A stretch of 64,000 nucleotides of DNA. Origin: Micromussa lordhowensis (Eukaryota > Cnidaria > Anthozoa > Scleractinia > Lobophylliidae). Where the stretch lies: the NCBI GenBank assembly GCA_964020085.1, contig OZ026596.1, positions 15,869,295 through 15,933,294 on the forward strand. The letters run 5' to 3'. Below the pieces are notes generated by a model. The model was not told the DNA's origin and searched no databases. It saw only the letters and a list, made by a program, of their open reading frames with translations. Numbering within the stretch: position 1 is the first letter of the stretch; the number at the start of each line of letters is the position of its first letter. Below, piece by piece: positions 12,078 through 24,406 of this stretch. Both the position numbers and the translations under genes were made by a program.

Positions 12078-13190
12078 TCTTTTCGGCTCCCTTCTACTAA
12101 TCGTATTTTCGGCTCCCTTTAACTAATTGACTTTTCGGCTCCCTTCTACTAATCGACTTTTTGGCTCCCTTCTACTAATCGATTTTTTGGCTAACTTTTA
12201 CTAATCGACTTTTCAGCTCCCTTCTTCTAATTAACTTTTCGGCTCCCTTCTACTAATCGACTTTTTGGGTAACTTCTACTAATCGACTTTTCGGCTCCCT
12301 TCTACTAATCGACTTTTCAGCTCCCTTCAACTAATCGTCTTTTCGGCTCCCTTCTTCTAATCGTCTTTTTGGCTTCCTTCTACTAATCGTCTTTTCGGCT
12401 CCCTTCTACTAATCATCTTTTCGGCTACCCTCTACTAATCGACTTTTCGGCTCCCTTCTACTAATCGACTTTTCGGCTCTTTTCTACTAATCGTCTTTTC
12501 GGCTCCCTTCTACTAATTGTCTTTTCGGCTCCCTTCTACTAATCGTCTTTTCGGCTCCCTTCTACTAATTGACTTTTTGGCTAACTTCTACTTATCGACT
12601 TTTCGGCTGACTTCTAGTAATTGACTTTTCGGCTCCCTTCTACTAATCGAATTTTTGGGTAACTTCTACTAATCGACTTTTCGGCTCCCTTCTACTAATC
12701 GACTTTTTGGGTAACTTCTACTAATCGAGTTTTTGGCTCCCTTGTCCTAATCGACTTTTCGGCTCCGTTTTACTAATCGACTTTTCAGCTAACTTCTACT
12801 AATCGACTTTTCGCCGCCCTTCTTCTAATCGACTTTTTGCCGCCCTTCTTCTAATCGACTTTTCGCCGCCCTTCTTCTTATCGTCTTTTCGCCGCCCTTC
12901 TACTAATTGTCTTTTCGCCGCGCTTCCACTAATCGTCTTTTCGGCTCCCTTCTTCTAATCGTCTTTTTGGCTTCCTTCTACTAATCGTCTTTTCGGCTCC
13001 CTTCTACTAATCATCTTTTCGGCTACCCTCTACTAATCGTCTTTTTGGCTCCCTTCTACTAATCGTCTTTTCGCCGCGCTTCCACTAATCGTCTTTTCGG
13101 CTCCCTTCTTCTAATCGTCTTTTTGGCTTCCTTCTACTAATCGTCTTTTCGGCTCCCTTCTACTAATCATCTTTTCGGCTACCCTCTACT
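12078..13190. repeat. Mosaic block related to the flanks
   Basis: Pieces match the left flank (about 1,460-1,640 and 1,900-2,350) and the 7,086-bp family at the right, including the rare TTGTCC monomer (12,742) and CTACCCTCTA (12,425, about 13,023 and 13,179). A segment from CTACCCTCTA into CGACTTTTC and a following CGGCTCTTTTC is seen at 12,425 and again at 13,179, 754 bp (29 monomers) apart. No 34-mer occurs between 10,826 and 14,434, the longest gap but one in the left half. Confidence 0.7.
12917..13190. repeat. Tandem duplication of 156 bp (6 monomers)
   Basis: The private variant GCCGCGCTTCC occurs at 12,917 and again 156 bp later at 13,073, each followed by the same order of variants up to CTACCCTCTA. 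I saw this variant nowhere else in the window, so the duplication is recent and local. At its right end the second copy leaves the pattern (CGAC in place of CGTC). Confidence 0.85.
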
Positions 13191-15330
13191 AATCGACTTT
13201 TCGGCTCCCTTCTACTAATCGACTTTTCGGCTCTTTTCTACTAATCGTCTTTTCGGCTCCCTTCTACTAATTGTCTTTTCGGCTCCCTTCTACTAATCGT
13301 CTTTTCGGCTCCCTTCTACTAATCGTCTTTTCGGCTCACTTCTACTAATCGTCTTTTCGGCTCCCTTCTACTAATCGTCTTTTCGGCTCCCTTCTAGTAA
13401 TCGGCTTTGCGGCTCCCTTCTACTAATCGTCTTTTCGGCTCCCTTCTACTAATTTTCTTTTCGGCTCCCTTCTACTAATCGATTTTTTGGCTAAATATTA
13501 CTAATCAACTTTTCGGCTCCCTTCTACTAATCAACTTTTCGGCTCCCTTCTACTAATCGATTTTTTGGCTAACTTTTACTAATCGACTTTTCGGCTCCCT
13601 TCTACTAATCGACTGTTCGGCTCCCTTCTTCTAATTAACTTTTCGGCTCCCTTCTACTAATCGACTTTTCAGCTCTCTTCTACTAATCGACTTTTCGGCT
13701 TCCTTCTACTAATCGACTTTTCAGCTCCCTTCTACTAATCGACTTTTCGGCTCCCTTCTACTAACCGACTTTTTGGGTAACTTCTACTAATCGTCTTTTC
13801 GTCTCCCTTCTACTTATCGTCTTTTCGGCTCCCTTCAACTAATCGATTTTTTGGCAAACTTCTACTAATCGACTTTTCGGCTCCCTTCTACCAACCAACT
13901 TTTCGTCTCCCTTCTACTAATCGACTTTTCGACTCCCTTATACTAATCGACTTTTCGGCTCTCTTCTACTAATCGACTTTTCGGCTTCCTTCTACTAATC
14001 GACTTTTCGGCTCCCTTCTACAAATTGACTTTTCGGCTCCCTTCTACTAATTGACTTTTTGGGTAACTTCTACTAATCGACTTCTCGGCTCCCTTCTACT
14101 AATCGACTTTTCGGCTCCCTTTTACTAATCGACATTTCTGCTAACTTCTACTAATCGACTTTTCGGCTCCCTTCTACTAATCGACTTTTCGGCTCCCTTC
14201 TACTAATCGACTTTTCGCCGCCCTTCTTCTAATCGACTTTTCGCCGCCCTTCTTCTAATCGACTTTTCGCCGCCCTTCTTCTAATCGTCTTTTCGCCGCC
14301 CGTCTACTAATCGTCTTTTCGCCGCCCTTCAACTAATCGTCTATTCGGCTCCCTTCTACTAATCGCCTTTTTGGCTCCCTTTAACTAATTGACTTTTCGG
14401 CTAACTTCTACTAATTGACTTTTCGGCTAACTTCTACTAATCTACTAATCGTCCTTTCGGCTCCCTTCTACTAATCAACTTTTTGGCTCCCTTCTACTAA
14501 TCGACTTTTTGGCTCCCTTCTACTAATCGACTTTTCGGCTCCCTTCCACTAATTAACTTTTCGACTCCCTTCTACTAATCGACTTTTCGGCTCTCTTCTA
14601 CTAATCCACTTTTCGGCTTCCTTCTACTAATCAACTTTTCGGCTCCCTACTACAAATTGACTTTTCGGCTCCCTTCTACTAATTGACTTTTTGGGTAACT
14701 TCTACTAATCGACTTCTCGGCTCCCTTCTACTAATCGACTTTTCGGCTCCCTTTTACTAATCGACTTTTCTGCCTACTTCTACTAAGCGACTTTTCGGCT
14801 CCCTTCTACTAATCGACTTTTCGGCTCCCTTCTACTAATCGACTTTTCGCCGCCCTTCTTCTAATCGACTTTTCGGCGCCCTTCTTCTAATCGACTTTTC
14901 GCCGCCCTTCTTCTAATCGTCTTTTCGCCGCCCGTCTACTAATCGTCTTTTTGCCGCCCTTCAACTAATCGTCTATTCGGCTCCCTTCTACTAATCGTCT
15001 TTTCGGCTCTCTTCTACTAATCCACTTTTCGGCTTCCTTCTACTAATCGACTTTTCGGCTCCCTACTACAAATTGACTTTTCGGCTCCCTTCTACTAATC
15101 AACTTTTTGGCTCCCTTCTACTAAACGACTTTTCGGCTCCCTTCTACTAATCGACTTTTCGGCTCCCTTTTACTAATCGACTTTTCGGCTAACTTCTACT
15201 AATCGACTTTTCGGCTCCCTTCTACTAATCGACTTTTCGGCTCCCTTCTACTAATCGACTTTTCGCCGCCCTTCTTCTAATCGTCTCTTCGCCGCCCGTC
15301 TACTAATCGTCTCTTCGCCGCCCTTCAACT
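13191..15330. repeat. Mosaic block, 3.3-kb-family-like then 4.5-kb-like
   Basis: The first part follows the 3.3-kb HOR (compare 31,250-32,560): the AAATATTAC variant near 13,490, CCAACCAAC near 13,890, and CATTTCTGC near 14,134. From about 14,760 to 15,330 it matches 18,060-18,630 at offset 3,300, including the rare TACTAAGCGAC. A smaller repeat of 416 bp (16 monomers) links TCCACTTTTC at 14,605 and 15,021; the same variant recurs in each 4,538-bp unit. Confidence 0.75.
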
Positions 15331-18300
15331 AATCGTCTTTTCGGCTCCCTTCTACTAATCGTCTTTTCGGCTCCCTTCTACTAATCGTATTTTCGGCTCC
15401 CTTTAACTAATTGATTTTTCAGCTAACTTCTACTAATTGACTTTTCGGCTAACTTCTACTAATCTACTAATCGTCCTTTCGGCTCCCTTCTACTAATCAA
15501 CTTTTTGGCTCCCTTCTACTAATCGACTTCTCGGCTCCCTTCTACTAATCGACTTTTCGTCTCCCTTCTACTAATCGACTTTTCGGCTCCCTTCTACTAA
15601 TTAACTTTTCGACTCCCTTCTACTAATCGACTTTTCGGCTCTCTTCTACTAATCGACTTTTCGCCTTCCTTCTACTAATCGACTTTTCGGCTCCCTTCTA
15701 CAAATTGACTTTTCGGCTCCCTTCTACTAATTGACTTTTCGGCTAACTTCTACTAATCTACTAATCGTCCTTTCCACTCCCTTCTACTTATCAACTTTTT
15801 GGCTCCCTTCTACTAAACGACTTTTCGGCTTCCTTCTACTAATCGACTTTTCGGCTCCCTTCTACTAATCGACTTTTCGGCTCCCTTCTACAAATTGACT
15901 TTTCGGCTCCCTTCTACTAATTGACTTTTTGGGTAACTTCTACTAATCGACTTCTCGGCTCCCTTCTACTAATCGACTTTTCGGCTCCCTTTTACTAATC
16001 GACTTTTCTGCTAACTTCTACTAATCGACTTTTCGGCTCCCATCTACTAATCGACTTTTCGCCGCCCTTCTTCTAATCGACTTTTTGCCGCCCTTCTTCT
16101 AATCTACTTTTCGCCGCCCTTCTTCTAATCGTCTTTTCGCCGCCCGTCTACTAATCGTCTTTTCGCCGCCCTTCAACTAAGCGTCTATTCGGCTCCCTTC
16201 TACTAATCGTCTTTTCGGCTCCCTTCTACTAATCGTCTTTTCGGCTCCCTTGAACTAATTGACTTTTCAGCTAACTTCTACTAATCTACTTTTCGGCTCC
16301 CTTCTACTAATCGTCTTTTCGGCCCCCTTCTACTAATCGTATTTTCGGCTCCCTTTAACTAATTGACTTTTCGGCTAACTTCTACTAATTGACTTTTCGG
16401 CTAACTTCTACTAATCTACCAATCGTCCTTTCAGCTCCCTTCTACTAATCAACTTTTTGGCTCCCTTCTACTAAACGACTTTTCGGCTCCCTTCTACTAA
16501 TCGACTTTTCGGCTCCCTTGTACTAATCGACTTTTCGGCTCCCTTCTACTAATCGACTTTTCGGCTCCCTTCTACTAATCGACTTTTCGGCTCTTTTCTA
16601 CTAATCGTCTTTTCGGCTCCCTTCTTCTAATCGTCTTTTCGGCTCCCTTCTACTAATCGTCTTTTCGGCTCCCTTCTACTAATCGTCTTTTCGGCTCCCT
16701 TCTACTAATCGTCTTTTCGGCTCCCTTCTACTAATCGTCTTTTCGGCTCCCTTCTAGTAATCGGCTTTGCGGCTCCCTTCTACTAATCGTCTTTTCGGCT
16801 CCCTTCTACTAATTTTCTTTTCGGCTCCCTTCTACTAATCGATTTTTTGGCTAAATATTACTAATCGACTTTTCGGCTCCCTTCTACTAATCAACTTTTC
16901 GGCTCCCTTCTACTAATCGACTTTTCGGCTCCCTTCTACTAATCGATTTTTTGGCTAACTTTTACTAATCGACTTTTCGGCTCCCTTCTTCTAATTAACT
17001 TTTCGGCTCCTTTCTACTAATCGACTTTTTGGGTAACTTCTACTAATCGACTTTTCGGCTCCCTTCTACTAATCGACTTTTCAGCTCCCTTCAACTAATC
17101 GACTTTTCGGGTCCCTTCTACTAATCGACTTTTTGGGTAACTTGTACTAATCGACTTTTCGGCTCCCTTCTACTAATCGACTTTTCGGCTCCCTTCTACT
17201 AATCGACTTTTTGGGTAACTTCTACTAATCGACTTTTTGGCTCCCTTCTACTAATCGACTTTTCGGCTCCCTTCTTCTAGTTAACTTTTCGGCTCCCTTC
17301 TACTAATCGACTTTTCAGCTCTCTTCTACTAATCGACTTTTCGGCTTCCTCCTACTAATCGACTTTTCAGCTCCCTTCTACTAATCGACTTTTCGGCTCC
17401 CTTCTACTAATCGACTTTTTGGGTAACTTCTACTAATCGTCTTTTCGTCTCCCTTCTACTTATCGTCTTTTCGGCTCCCTTCAACTAATCGATTTTTTGG
17501 CTAACTTCTACTAATCGACTTTTCGGCTCCCTTCTACCAACCAACTTTTCGTCTCCCTTCTACTAATGGACTTTTCGGCTCCCTTCTACTAATTAACTTT
17601 TCGACTCCCTTCTACTAATCGACTTTTCGGCTCTCTTCTACTAATCGACTTTTCGGCTTCCTTCTACCAATCGACTTTTCGGCTCCCTTCTACAAATTGA
17701 CTTTTCGGCTCCCTTCTACTAATTGACTTTTTGGGTAACTTCTACTAATCGACTTCTCGGCTCCCTTCTACTAATCGACTTTTCGGCTCCCTTTTACTAA
17801 TCGACATTTTTGCTAACTTCTACTAATCGACTTGTCGGCTCCCTTCTCCTAATCGACTTTTCGGCTCCCTTCTACTAATCGACTTTTCGCCGCCCTTCTT
17901 CTAATCGACTTTTCGGCTTCCTTCTACTAATCGACTTTTCGGCTCCCTTCTACAAATTGACTTTTCGGCTCCCTTCTACTAATTGACTTTTTGGGTAACT
18001 TCTACTAATCGACTTCTCGGCTCCCTTCTACTAATCGACGTTTCGGCTCCCTTTTACTAATCGACTTTTCTGCCTACTTCTACTAAGCGACTTTTCGGCT
18101 CCCTTCTACTAATCGACTTTTCGGCTCCCTTCTACTAATCGACTTTTCGCCGCCCTTCTTCTAATCGACTTTTCGCCGCCCTTCTTCTAATCGACTTTTC
18201 GCCGCCCTTCTTCTAATTGTCTTTTCGCCGCCCGTCTACTAATCGTCTTTTTGCCGCCCTTCAACTAATCGTCTATTCGGCTCCCTTCTCCTAATCGTCT

Positions 18301-19868
18301 TTTCGGCTCTCTTCTACTAATCCACTTTTCGGCTTCCTTCTACTAATCGACTTTTCGGCTCCCTACTACAAATTGACTTTTCGGCTCCCTTCTACTAATC
18401 AACTTTTTGGCTCCCTTCTACTAAACGACTTTTCGGCTCCCTTCTACTAATCGACTTTTCGGCTCCCTTTTACTAATCGACTTTTCGGCTAACTTCTACT
18501 AATCGACTTTTCGGCTCCCTTCTACTAATCGACTTTTCGGCTCCCTTCTACTAATCGACTTTTCGCCGCCCTTCTTCTAATCGTCTCTTCGCCGCCCGTC
18601 TACTAATCGTCTCTTCGCCGCCCTTCAACTAATCGTCTTTTCGGCTCCCTTCTACTAATCGTCTTTTCGGCTCCCTTCTACTAATCGTATTTTCGGCTCC
18701 CTTTAACTAATTGACTTTTCAGCTAACTTCTACTAATTGACTTTTCGGCTAACTTCTACTAATCTACTAATCGTCCTTTCGGCTCCCTTCTACTAATCAA
18801 CTTTTCGGCTCCCTTCTACTAATTAACTTTTCGACTCCCTTCTACAAATTGACTTTTCGGCTCCCTTCTACTAATTGACTTTTTGGGTAACTTCTACTAA
18901 TCGACTTCTCGGCTCCCTTGTACTAATCGACTTTTCGGCTCCCTTTTACTAATCGACTTTTCTGCTAACTTCTACTAATCGACTTTTCGGCTCCCATCTA
19001 CTAATCGACTTTTCGCCGCCCTTCTTCTAATCGACTTTTTGCCGCCCTTCTTCTAATCGACTTTTCGCCGCCCTTCTTCTAATCGTCTTTTCGCCGCCCG
19101 TCTACTAATCGTCTTTTCGCCGCCCTTCAACTAATCGTCTATTCGGCTCCCTTCTACTAATCGTCTTTTCGGCTCCCTTCTACTAATCGTCTTTTCGGCT
19201 CCCTTGAACTAATTGACTTTTCGGCTAACTTCTACTAATCTACTTTTCGGCTCCCTTCTACTAATCGTCTTTTCGGCCCCCTTCTACTAATCGTATTTTC
19301 GGCTCCCTTTAACTAATTGACTTTTCGGCTAACTTCTACTAATTGACTTTTCGGCTAACTTCTACTAATCTACTAATCGTCCTTTCGGCTCCCTTCTACT
19401 AATCAACTTTTTGCCTCCCTTCTACTAAACGACTTTTCGGCTCCCTTCTACTAATCGACTTTTCGGCTCCCTTGTACTAATCGACTTTTCGGCTCCCTTC
19501 TACTAATCGACTTTTCGGCTCCCTTCTACTAATCGACTTTTCGGCTCTTTTCTACTAATCGTCTTTTCGGCTCCCTTCTACTAATCGTCTTTTCGGCTCC
19601 CTTCTACTAATCGTCTTTTCGGCTCCCTTCTACTAATCGTCTTTCCGGCTCCCTTCTACTAATCGTCTTTTCGGCTCCCTTCTACTAATCGTCTTTTCGG
19701 CTCCCTTCTGGTAATCGGCTTTGCGGCTCCCTTCTACTAATCGTCTTTTCGGCTCCCTTCTACTAATTTTCTTTTCGGCTCCCTTCTACTAATCGATTTT
19801 TTGGCTAAATATTACTAATCGACTTTTCGGCTCCCTTCTACTAATCAACTTTTCGGCTCCCTTCTACT
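15331..19868. repeat. 4,538-bp HOR, copy 1
   Basis: The unit is 173 monomers with five 34-mers (173 x 26 + 40 = 4,538). Diagnostic sites repeat exactly 4,538 bp apart: GATTTTTCAG at 15,413, 19,951 and 24,489; the CTACC form of the 34-mer at 16,416, 20,954 and 25,492; and CGTCCTTTCCACTCCC at 15,766, 20,304 and 24,842. The unit is itself partly a doublet: its second half resembles its first at a 2,954-bp offset (AAATATTAC near 16,852 and 19,806). Private bases of this copy: T at 16,105, G at 16,181 and G at 17,111. Confidence 0.93.
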
Positions 19869-22800
19869 AATCGTCTTTTCGGCTCCCTTCTACTAATCGT
19901 CTTTTCGGCTCCCTTCTACTAATCGTATTTTCGGCTCCCTTTAACTAATTGATTTTTCAGCTAACTTCTACTAATTGACTTTTCGGCTAACTTCTACTAA
20001 TCTACTAATCGTCCTTTCGGCTCCCTTCTACTAATCAACTTTTTGGCTCCCTTCTACTAATCGACTTCTCGGCTCCCTTCTACTAATCGACTTTTCGTCT
20101 CCCTTCTACTAATCGACTTTTCGGCTCCCTTCTACTAATTAACTTTTCGACTCCCTTCTACTAATCGACTTTTCGGCTCTCTTCTACTAATCGACTTTTC
20201 GCCTTCCTTCTACTAATCGACTTTTCGGCTCCCTTCTACAAATTGACTTTTCGGCTCCCTTCTACTAATTGACTTTTTGGCTAACTTCTACTAATCTACT
20301 AATCGTCCTTTCCACTCCCTTCTACTTATCAACTTTTTGGCTCCCTTCTACTAAACGACTTTTCGGCTTCCTTCTACTAATCGACTTTTCGGCTCCCTTC
20401 TACTAATCGACTTTTCGGCTCCCTTCTACAAATTGACTTTTCGGCTCCCTTCTACTAATTGACTTTTTGGGTAACTTCTACTAATCGACTTCTCGGCTCC
20501 CTTCTACTAATCGACTTTTCGGCTCCCTTTTACTAATCGACTTTTCTGCTAACTTCTACTAATCGACTTTTCGGCTCCCATCTACTAATCGACTTTTCGC
20601 CGCCCTTCTTCTAATCGACTTTTTGCCGCCCTTCTTCTAATCGACTTTTCGCCGCCCTTCTTCTAATCGTCTTTTCGCCGCCCGTCTACTAATCGTCTTT
20701 TCGCCGCCCTTCAACTAATCGTCTATTCGGCTCCCTTCTACTAATCGTCTTTTCGGCTCCCTTCTACTAATCGTCTTTTCGGCTCCCTTGAACTAATTGA
20801 CTTTTCAGCTAACTTCTACTAATCTACTTTTCGGCTCCCTTCTACTAATCGTCTTTTCGGCCCCCTTCTACTAATCGTATTTTCGGCTCCCTTTAACTAA
20901 TTGACTTTTCGGCTAACTTCTACTAATTGACTTTTCGGCTAACTTCTACTAATCTACCAATCGTCCTTTCAGCTCCCTTCTACTAATCAACTTTTTGGCT
21001 CCCTTCTACTAAACGACTTTTCGGCTCCCTTCTACTAATCGACTTTTCGGCTCCCTTGTACTAATCGACTTTTCGGCTCCCTTCTACTAATCGACTTTTC
21101 GGCTCCCTTCTACTAATCGACTTTTCGGCTCTTTTCTACTAATCGTCTTTTCGGCTCCCTTCTTCTAATCGTCTTTTCGGCTCCCTTCTACTAATCGTCT
21201 TTTCGGCTCCCTTCTACTAATCGTCTTTTCGGCTCCCTTCTACTAATCGTCTTTTCGGCTCCCTTCTACTAATCGTCTTTTCGGCTCCCTTCTAGTAATC
21301 GGCTTTGCGGCTCCCTTCTACTAATCGTCTTTTCGGCTCCCTTCTACTAATTTTCTTTTCGGCTCCCTTCTACTAATCGATTTTTTGGCTAAATATTACT
21401 AATCGACTTTTCGGCTCCCTTCTACTAATCAACTTTTCGGCTCCCTTCTACTAATCGACTTTTCGGCTCCCTTCTACTAATCGATTTTTTGGCTAACTTT
21501 TACTAATCGACTTTTCGGCTCCCTTCTTCTAATTAACTTTTCGGCTCCTTTCTACTAATCGACTTTTTGGGTAACTTCTACTAATCGACTTTTCGGCTCC
21601 CTTCTACTAATCGACTTTTCAGCTCCCTTCAACTAATCGACTTTTCGGCTCCCTTCTACTAATCGACTTTTTGGGTAACTTGTACTAATCGACTTTTCGG
21701 CTCCCTTCTACTAATCGACTTTTCGGCTCCCTTCTACTAATCGACTTTTTGGGTAACTTCTACTAATCGACTTTTTGGCTCCCTTCTACTAATCGACTTT
21801 TCGGCTCCCTTCTTCTAGTTAACTTTTCGGCTCCCTTCTACTAATCGACTTTTCAGCTCTCTTCTACTAATCGACTTTTCGGCTTCCTCCTACTAATCGA
21901 CTTTTCAGCTCCCTTCTACTAATCGACTTTTCGGCTCCCTTCTACTAATCGACTTTTTGGGTAACTTCTACTAATCGTCTTTTCGTCTCCCTTCTACTTA
22001 TCGTCTTTTCGGCTCCCTTCAACTAATCGATTTTTTGGCTAACTTCTACTAATCGACTTTTCGGCTCCCTTCTACCAACCAACTTTTCGTCTCCCTTCTA
22101 CTAATGGACTTTTCGGCTCCCTTCTACTAATTAACTTTTCGACTCCCTTCTACTAATCGACTTTTCGGCTCTCTTCTACTAATCGACTTTTCGGCTTCCT
22201 TCTACCAATCGACTTTTCGGCTCCCTTCTACAAATTGACTTTTCGGCTCCCTTCTACTAATTGACTTTTTGGGTAACTTCTACTAATCGACTTCTCGGCT
22301 CCCTTCTACTAATCGACTTTTCGGCTCCCTTTTACTAATCGACATTTTTGCTAACTTCTACTAATCGACTTGTCGGCTCCCTTCTCCTAATCGACTTTTC
22401 GGCTCCCTTCTACTAATCGACTTTTCGCCGCCCTTCTTCTAATCGACTTTTCGGCTTCCTTCTACTAATCGACTTTTCGGCTCCCTTCTACAAATTGACT
22501 TTTCGGCTCCCTTCTACTAATTGACTTTTTGGGTAACTTCTACTAATCGACTTCTCGGCTCCCTTCTACTAATCGACGTTTCGGCTCCCTTTTACTAATC
22601 GACTTTTCTGCCTACTTCTACTAAGCGACTTTTCGGCTCCCTTCTACTAATCGACTTTTCGGCTCCCTTCTACTAATCGACTTTTCGCCGCCCTTCTTCT
22701 AATCGACTTTTCGCCGCCCTTCTTCTAATCGACTTTTCGCCGCCCTTCTTCTAATTGTCTTTTCGCCGCCCGTCTACTAATCGTCTTTTTGCCGCCCTTC

Positions 22801-24406
22801 AACTAATCGTCTATTCGGCTCCCTTCTCCTAATCGTCTTTTCGGCTCTCTTCTACTAATCCACTTTTCGGCTTCCTTCTACTAATCGACTTTTCGGCTCC
22901 CTACTACAAATTGACTTTTCGGCTCCCTTCTACTAATCAACTTTTTGGCTCCCTTCTACTAAACGACTTTTCGGCTCCCTTCTACTAATCGACTTTTCGG
23001 CTCCCTTTTACTAATCGACTTTTCGGCTAACTTCTACTAATCGACTTTTCGGCTCCCTTCTACTAATCGACTTTTCGGCTCCCTTCTACTAATCGACTTT
23101 TCGCCGCCCTTCTTCTAATCGTCTCTTCGCCGCCCGTCTACTAATCGTCTCTTCGCCGCCCTTCAACTAATCGTCTTTTCGGCTCCCTTCTACTAATCGT
23201 CTTTTCGGCTCCCTTCTACTAATCGTATTTTCGGCTCCCTTTAACTAATTGACTTTTCAGCTAACTTCTACTAATTGACTTTTCGGCTAACTTCTACTAA
23301 TCTACTAATCGTCCTTTCGGCTCCCTTCTACTAATCAACTTTTCGGCTCCCTTCTACTAATTAACTTTTCGACTCCCTTCTACAAATTGACTTTTCGGCT
23401 CCCTTCTACTAATTGACTTTTTGGGTAACTTCTACTAATCGACTTCTCGGCTCCCTTGTACTAATCGACTTTTCGGCTCCCTTTTACTAATCGACTTTTC
23501 TGCTAACTTCTACTAATCGACTTTTCGGCTCCCATCTACTAATCGACTTTTCGCCGCCCTTCTTCTAATCGACTTTTTGCCGCCCTTCTTCTAGTCGACT
23601 TTTCGCCGCCCTTCTTCTAATCGTCTTTTCGCCGCCCGTCTACTAATCGTCTTTTCGCCGCCCTTCAACTAATCGTCTATTCGGCTCCCTTCTACTAATC
23701 GTCTTTTCGGCTCCCTTCTACTAATCGTCTTTTCGGCTCCCTTGAACTAATTGACTTTTCGGCTAACTTCTACTAATCTACTTTTCGGCTCCCTTCTACT
23801 AATCGTCTTTTCGGCCCCCTTCTACTAATCGTATTTTCGGCTCCCTTTAACTAATTGACTTTTCGGCTAACTTCTACTAATTGACTTTTCGGCTAACTTC
23901 TACTAATCTACTAATCGTCCTTTCGGCTCCCTTCTACTAATCAACTTTTTGCCTCCCTTCTACTAAACGACTTTTCGGCTCCCTTCTACTAATCGACTTT
24001 TCGGCTCCCTTGTACTAATCGACTTTTCGGCTCCCTTCTACTAATCGACTTTTCGGCTCCCTTCTACTAATCGACTTTTCGGCTCTTTTCTACTAATCGT
24101 CTTTTCGGCTCCCTTCTACTAATCGTCTTTTCGGCTCCCTTCTACTAATCGTCTTTTCGGCTCCCTTCTACTAATCGTCTTTCCGGCTCCCTTCTACTAA
24201 TCGTCTTTTCGGCTCCCTTCTACTAATCGTCTTTTCGGCTCCCTTCTGGTAATCGGCTTTGCGGCTCCCTTCTACTAATCGTCTTTTCGGCTCCCTTCTA
24301 CTAATTTTCTTTTCGGCTCCCTTCTACTAATCGATTTTTTGGCTAAATATTACTAATCGACTTTTCGGCTCCCTTCTACTAATCAACTTTTCGGCTCCCT
24401 TCTACT
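19869..24406. repeat. 4,538-bp HOR, copy 2
   Basis: Second tandem copy, with only a few substitutions seen by eye against copies 1 and 3. Two are private: T at 20,278 (TTTTTGGCTAAC where the others have TTTTCGGCTAAC, a CpG transition) and G at 23,594 (CTAGTCGAC for CTAATCGAC). All five 34-mers sit at the expected places. Confidence 0.93.
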
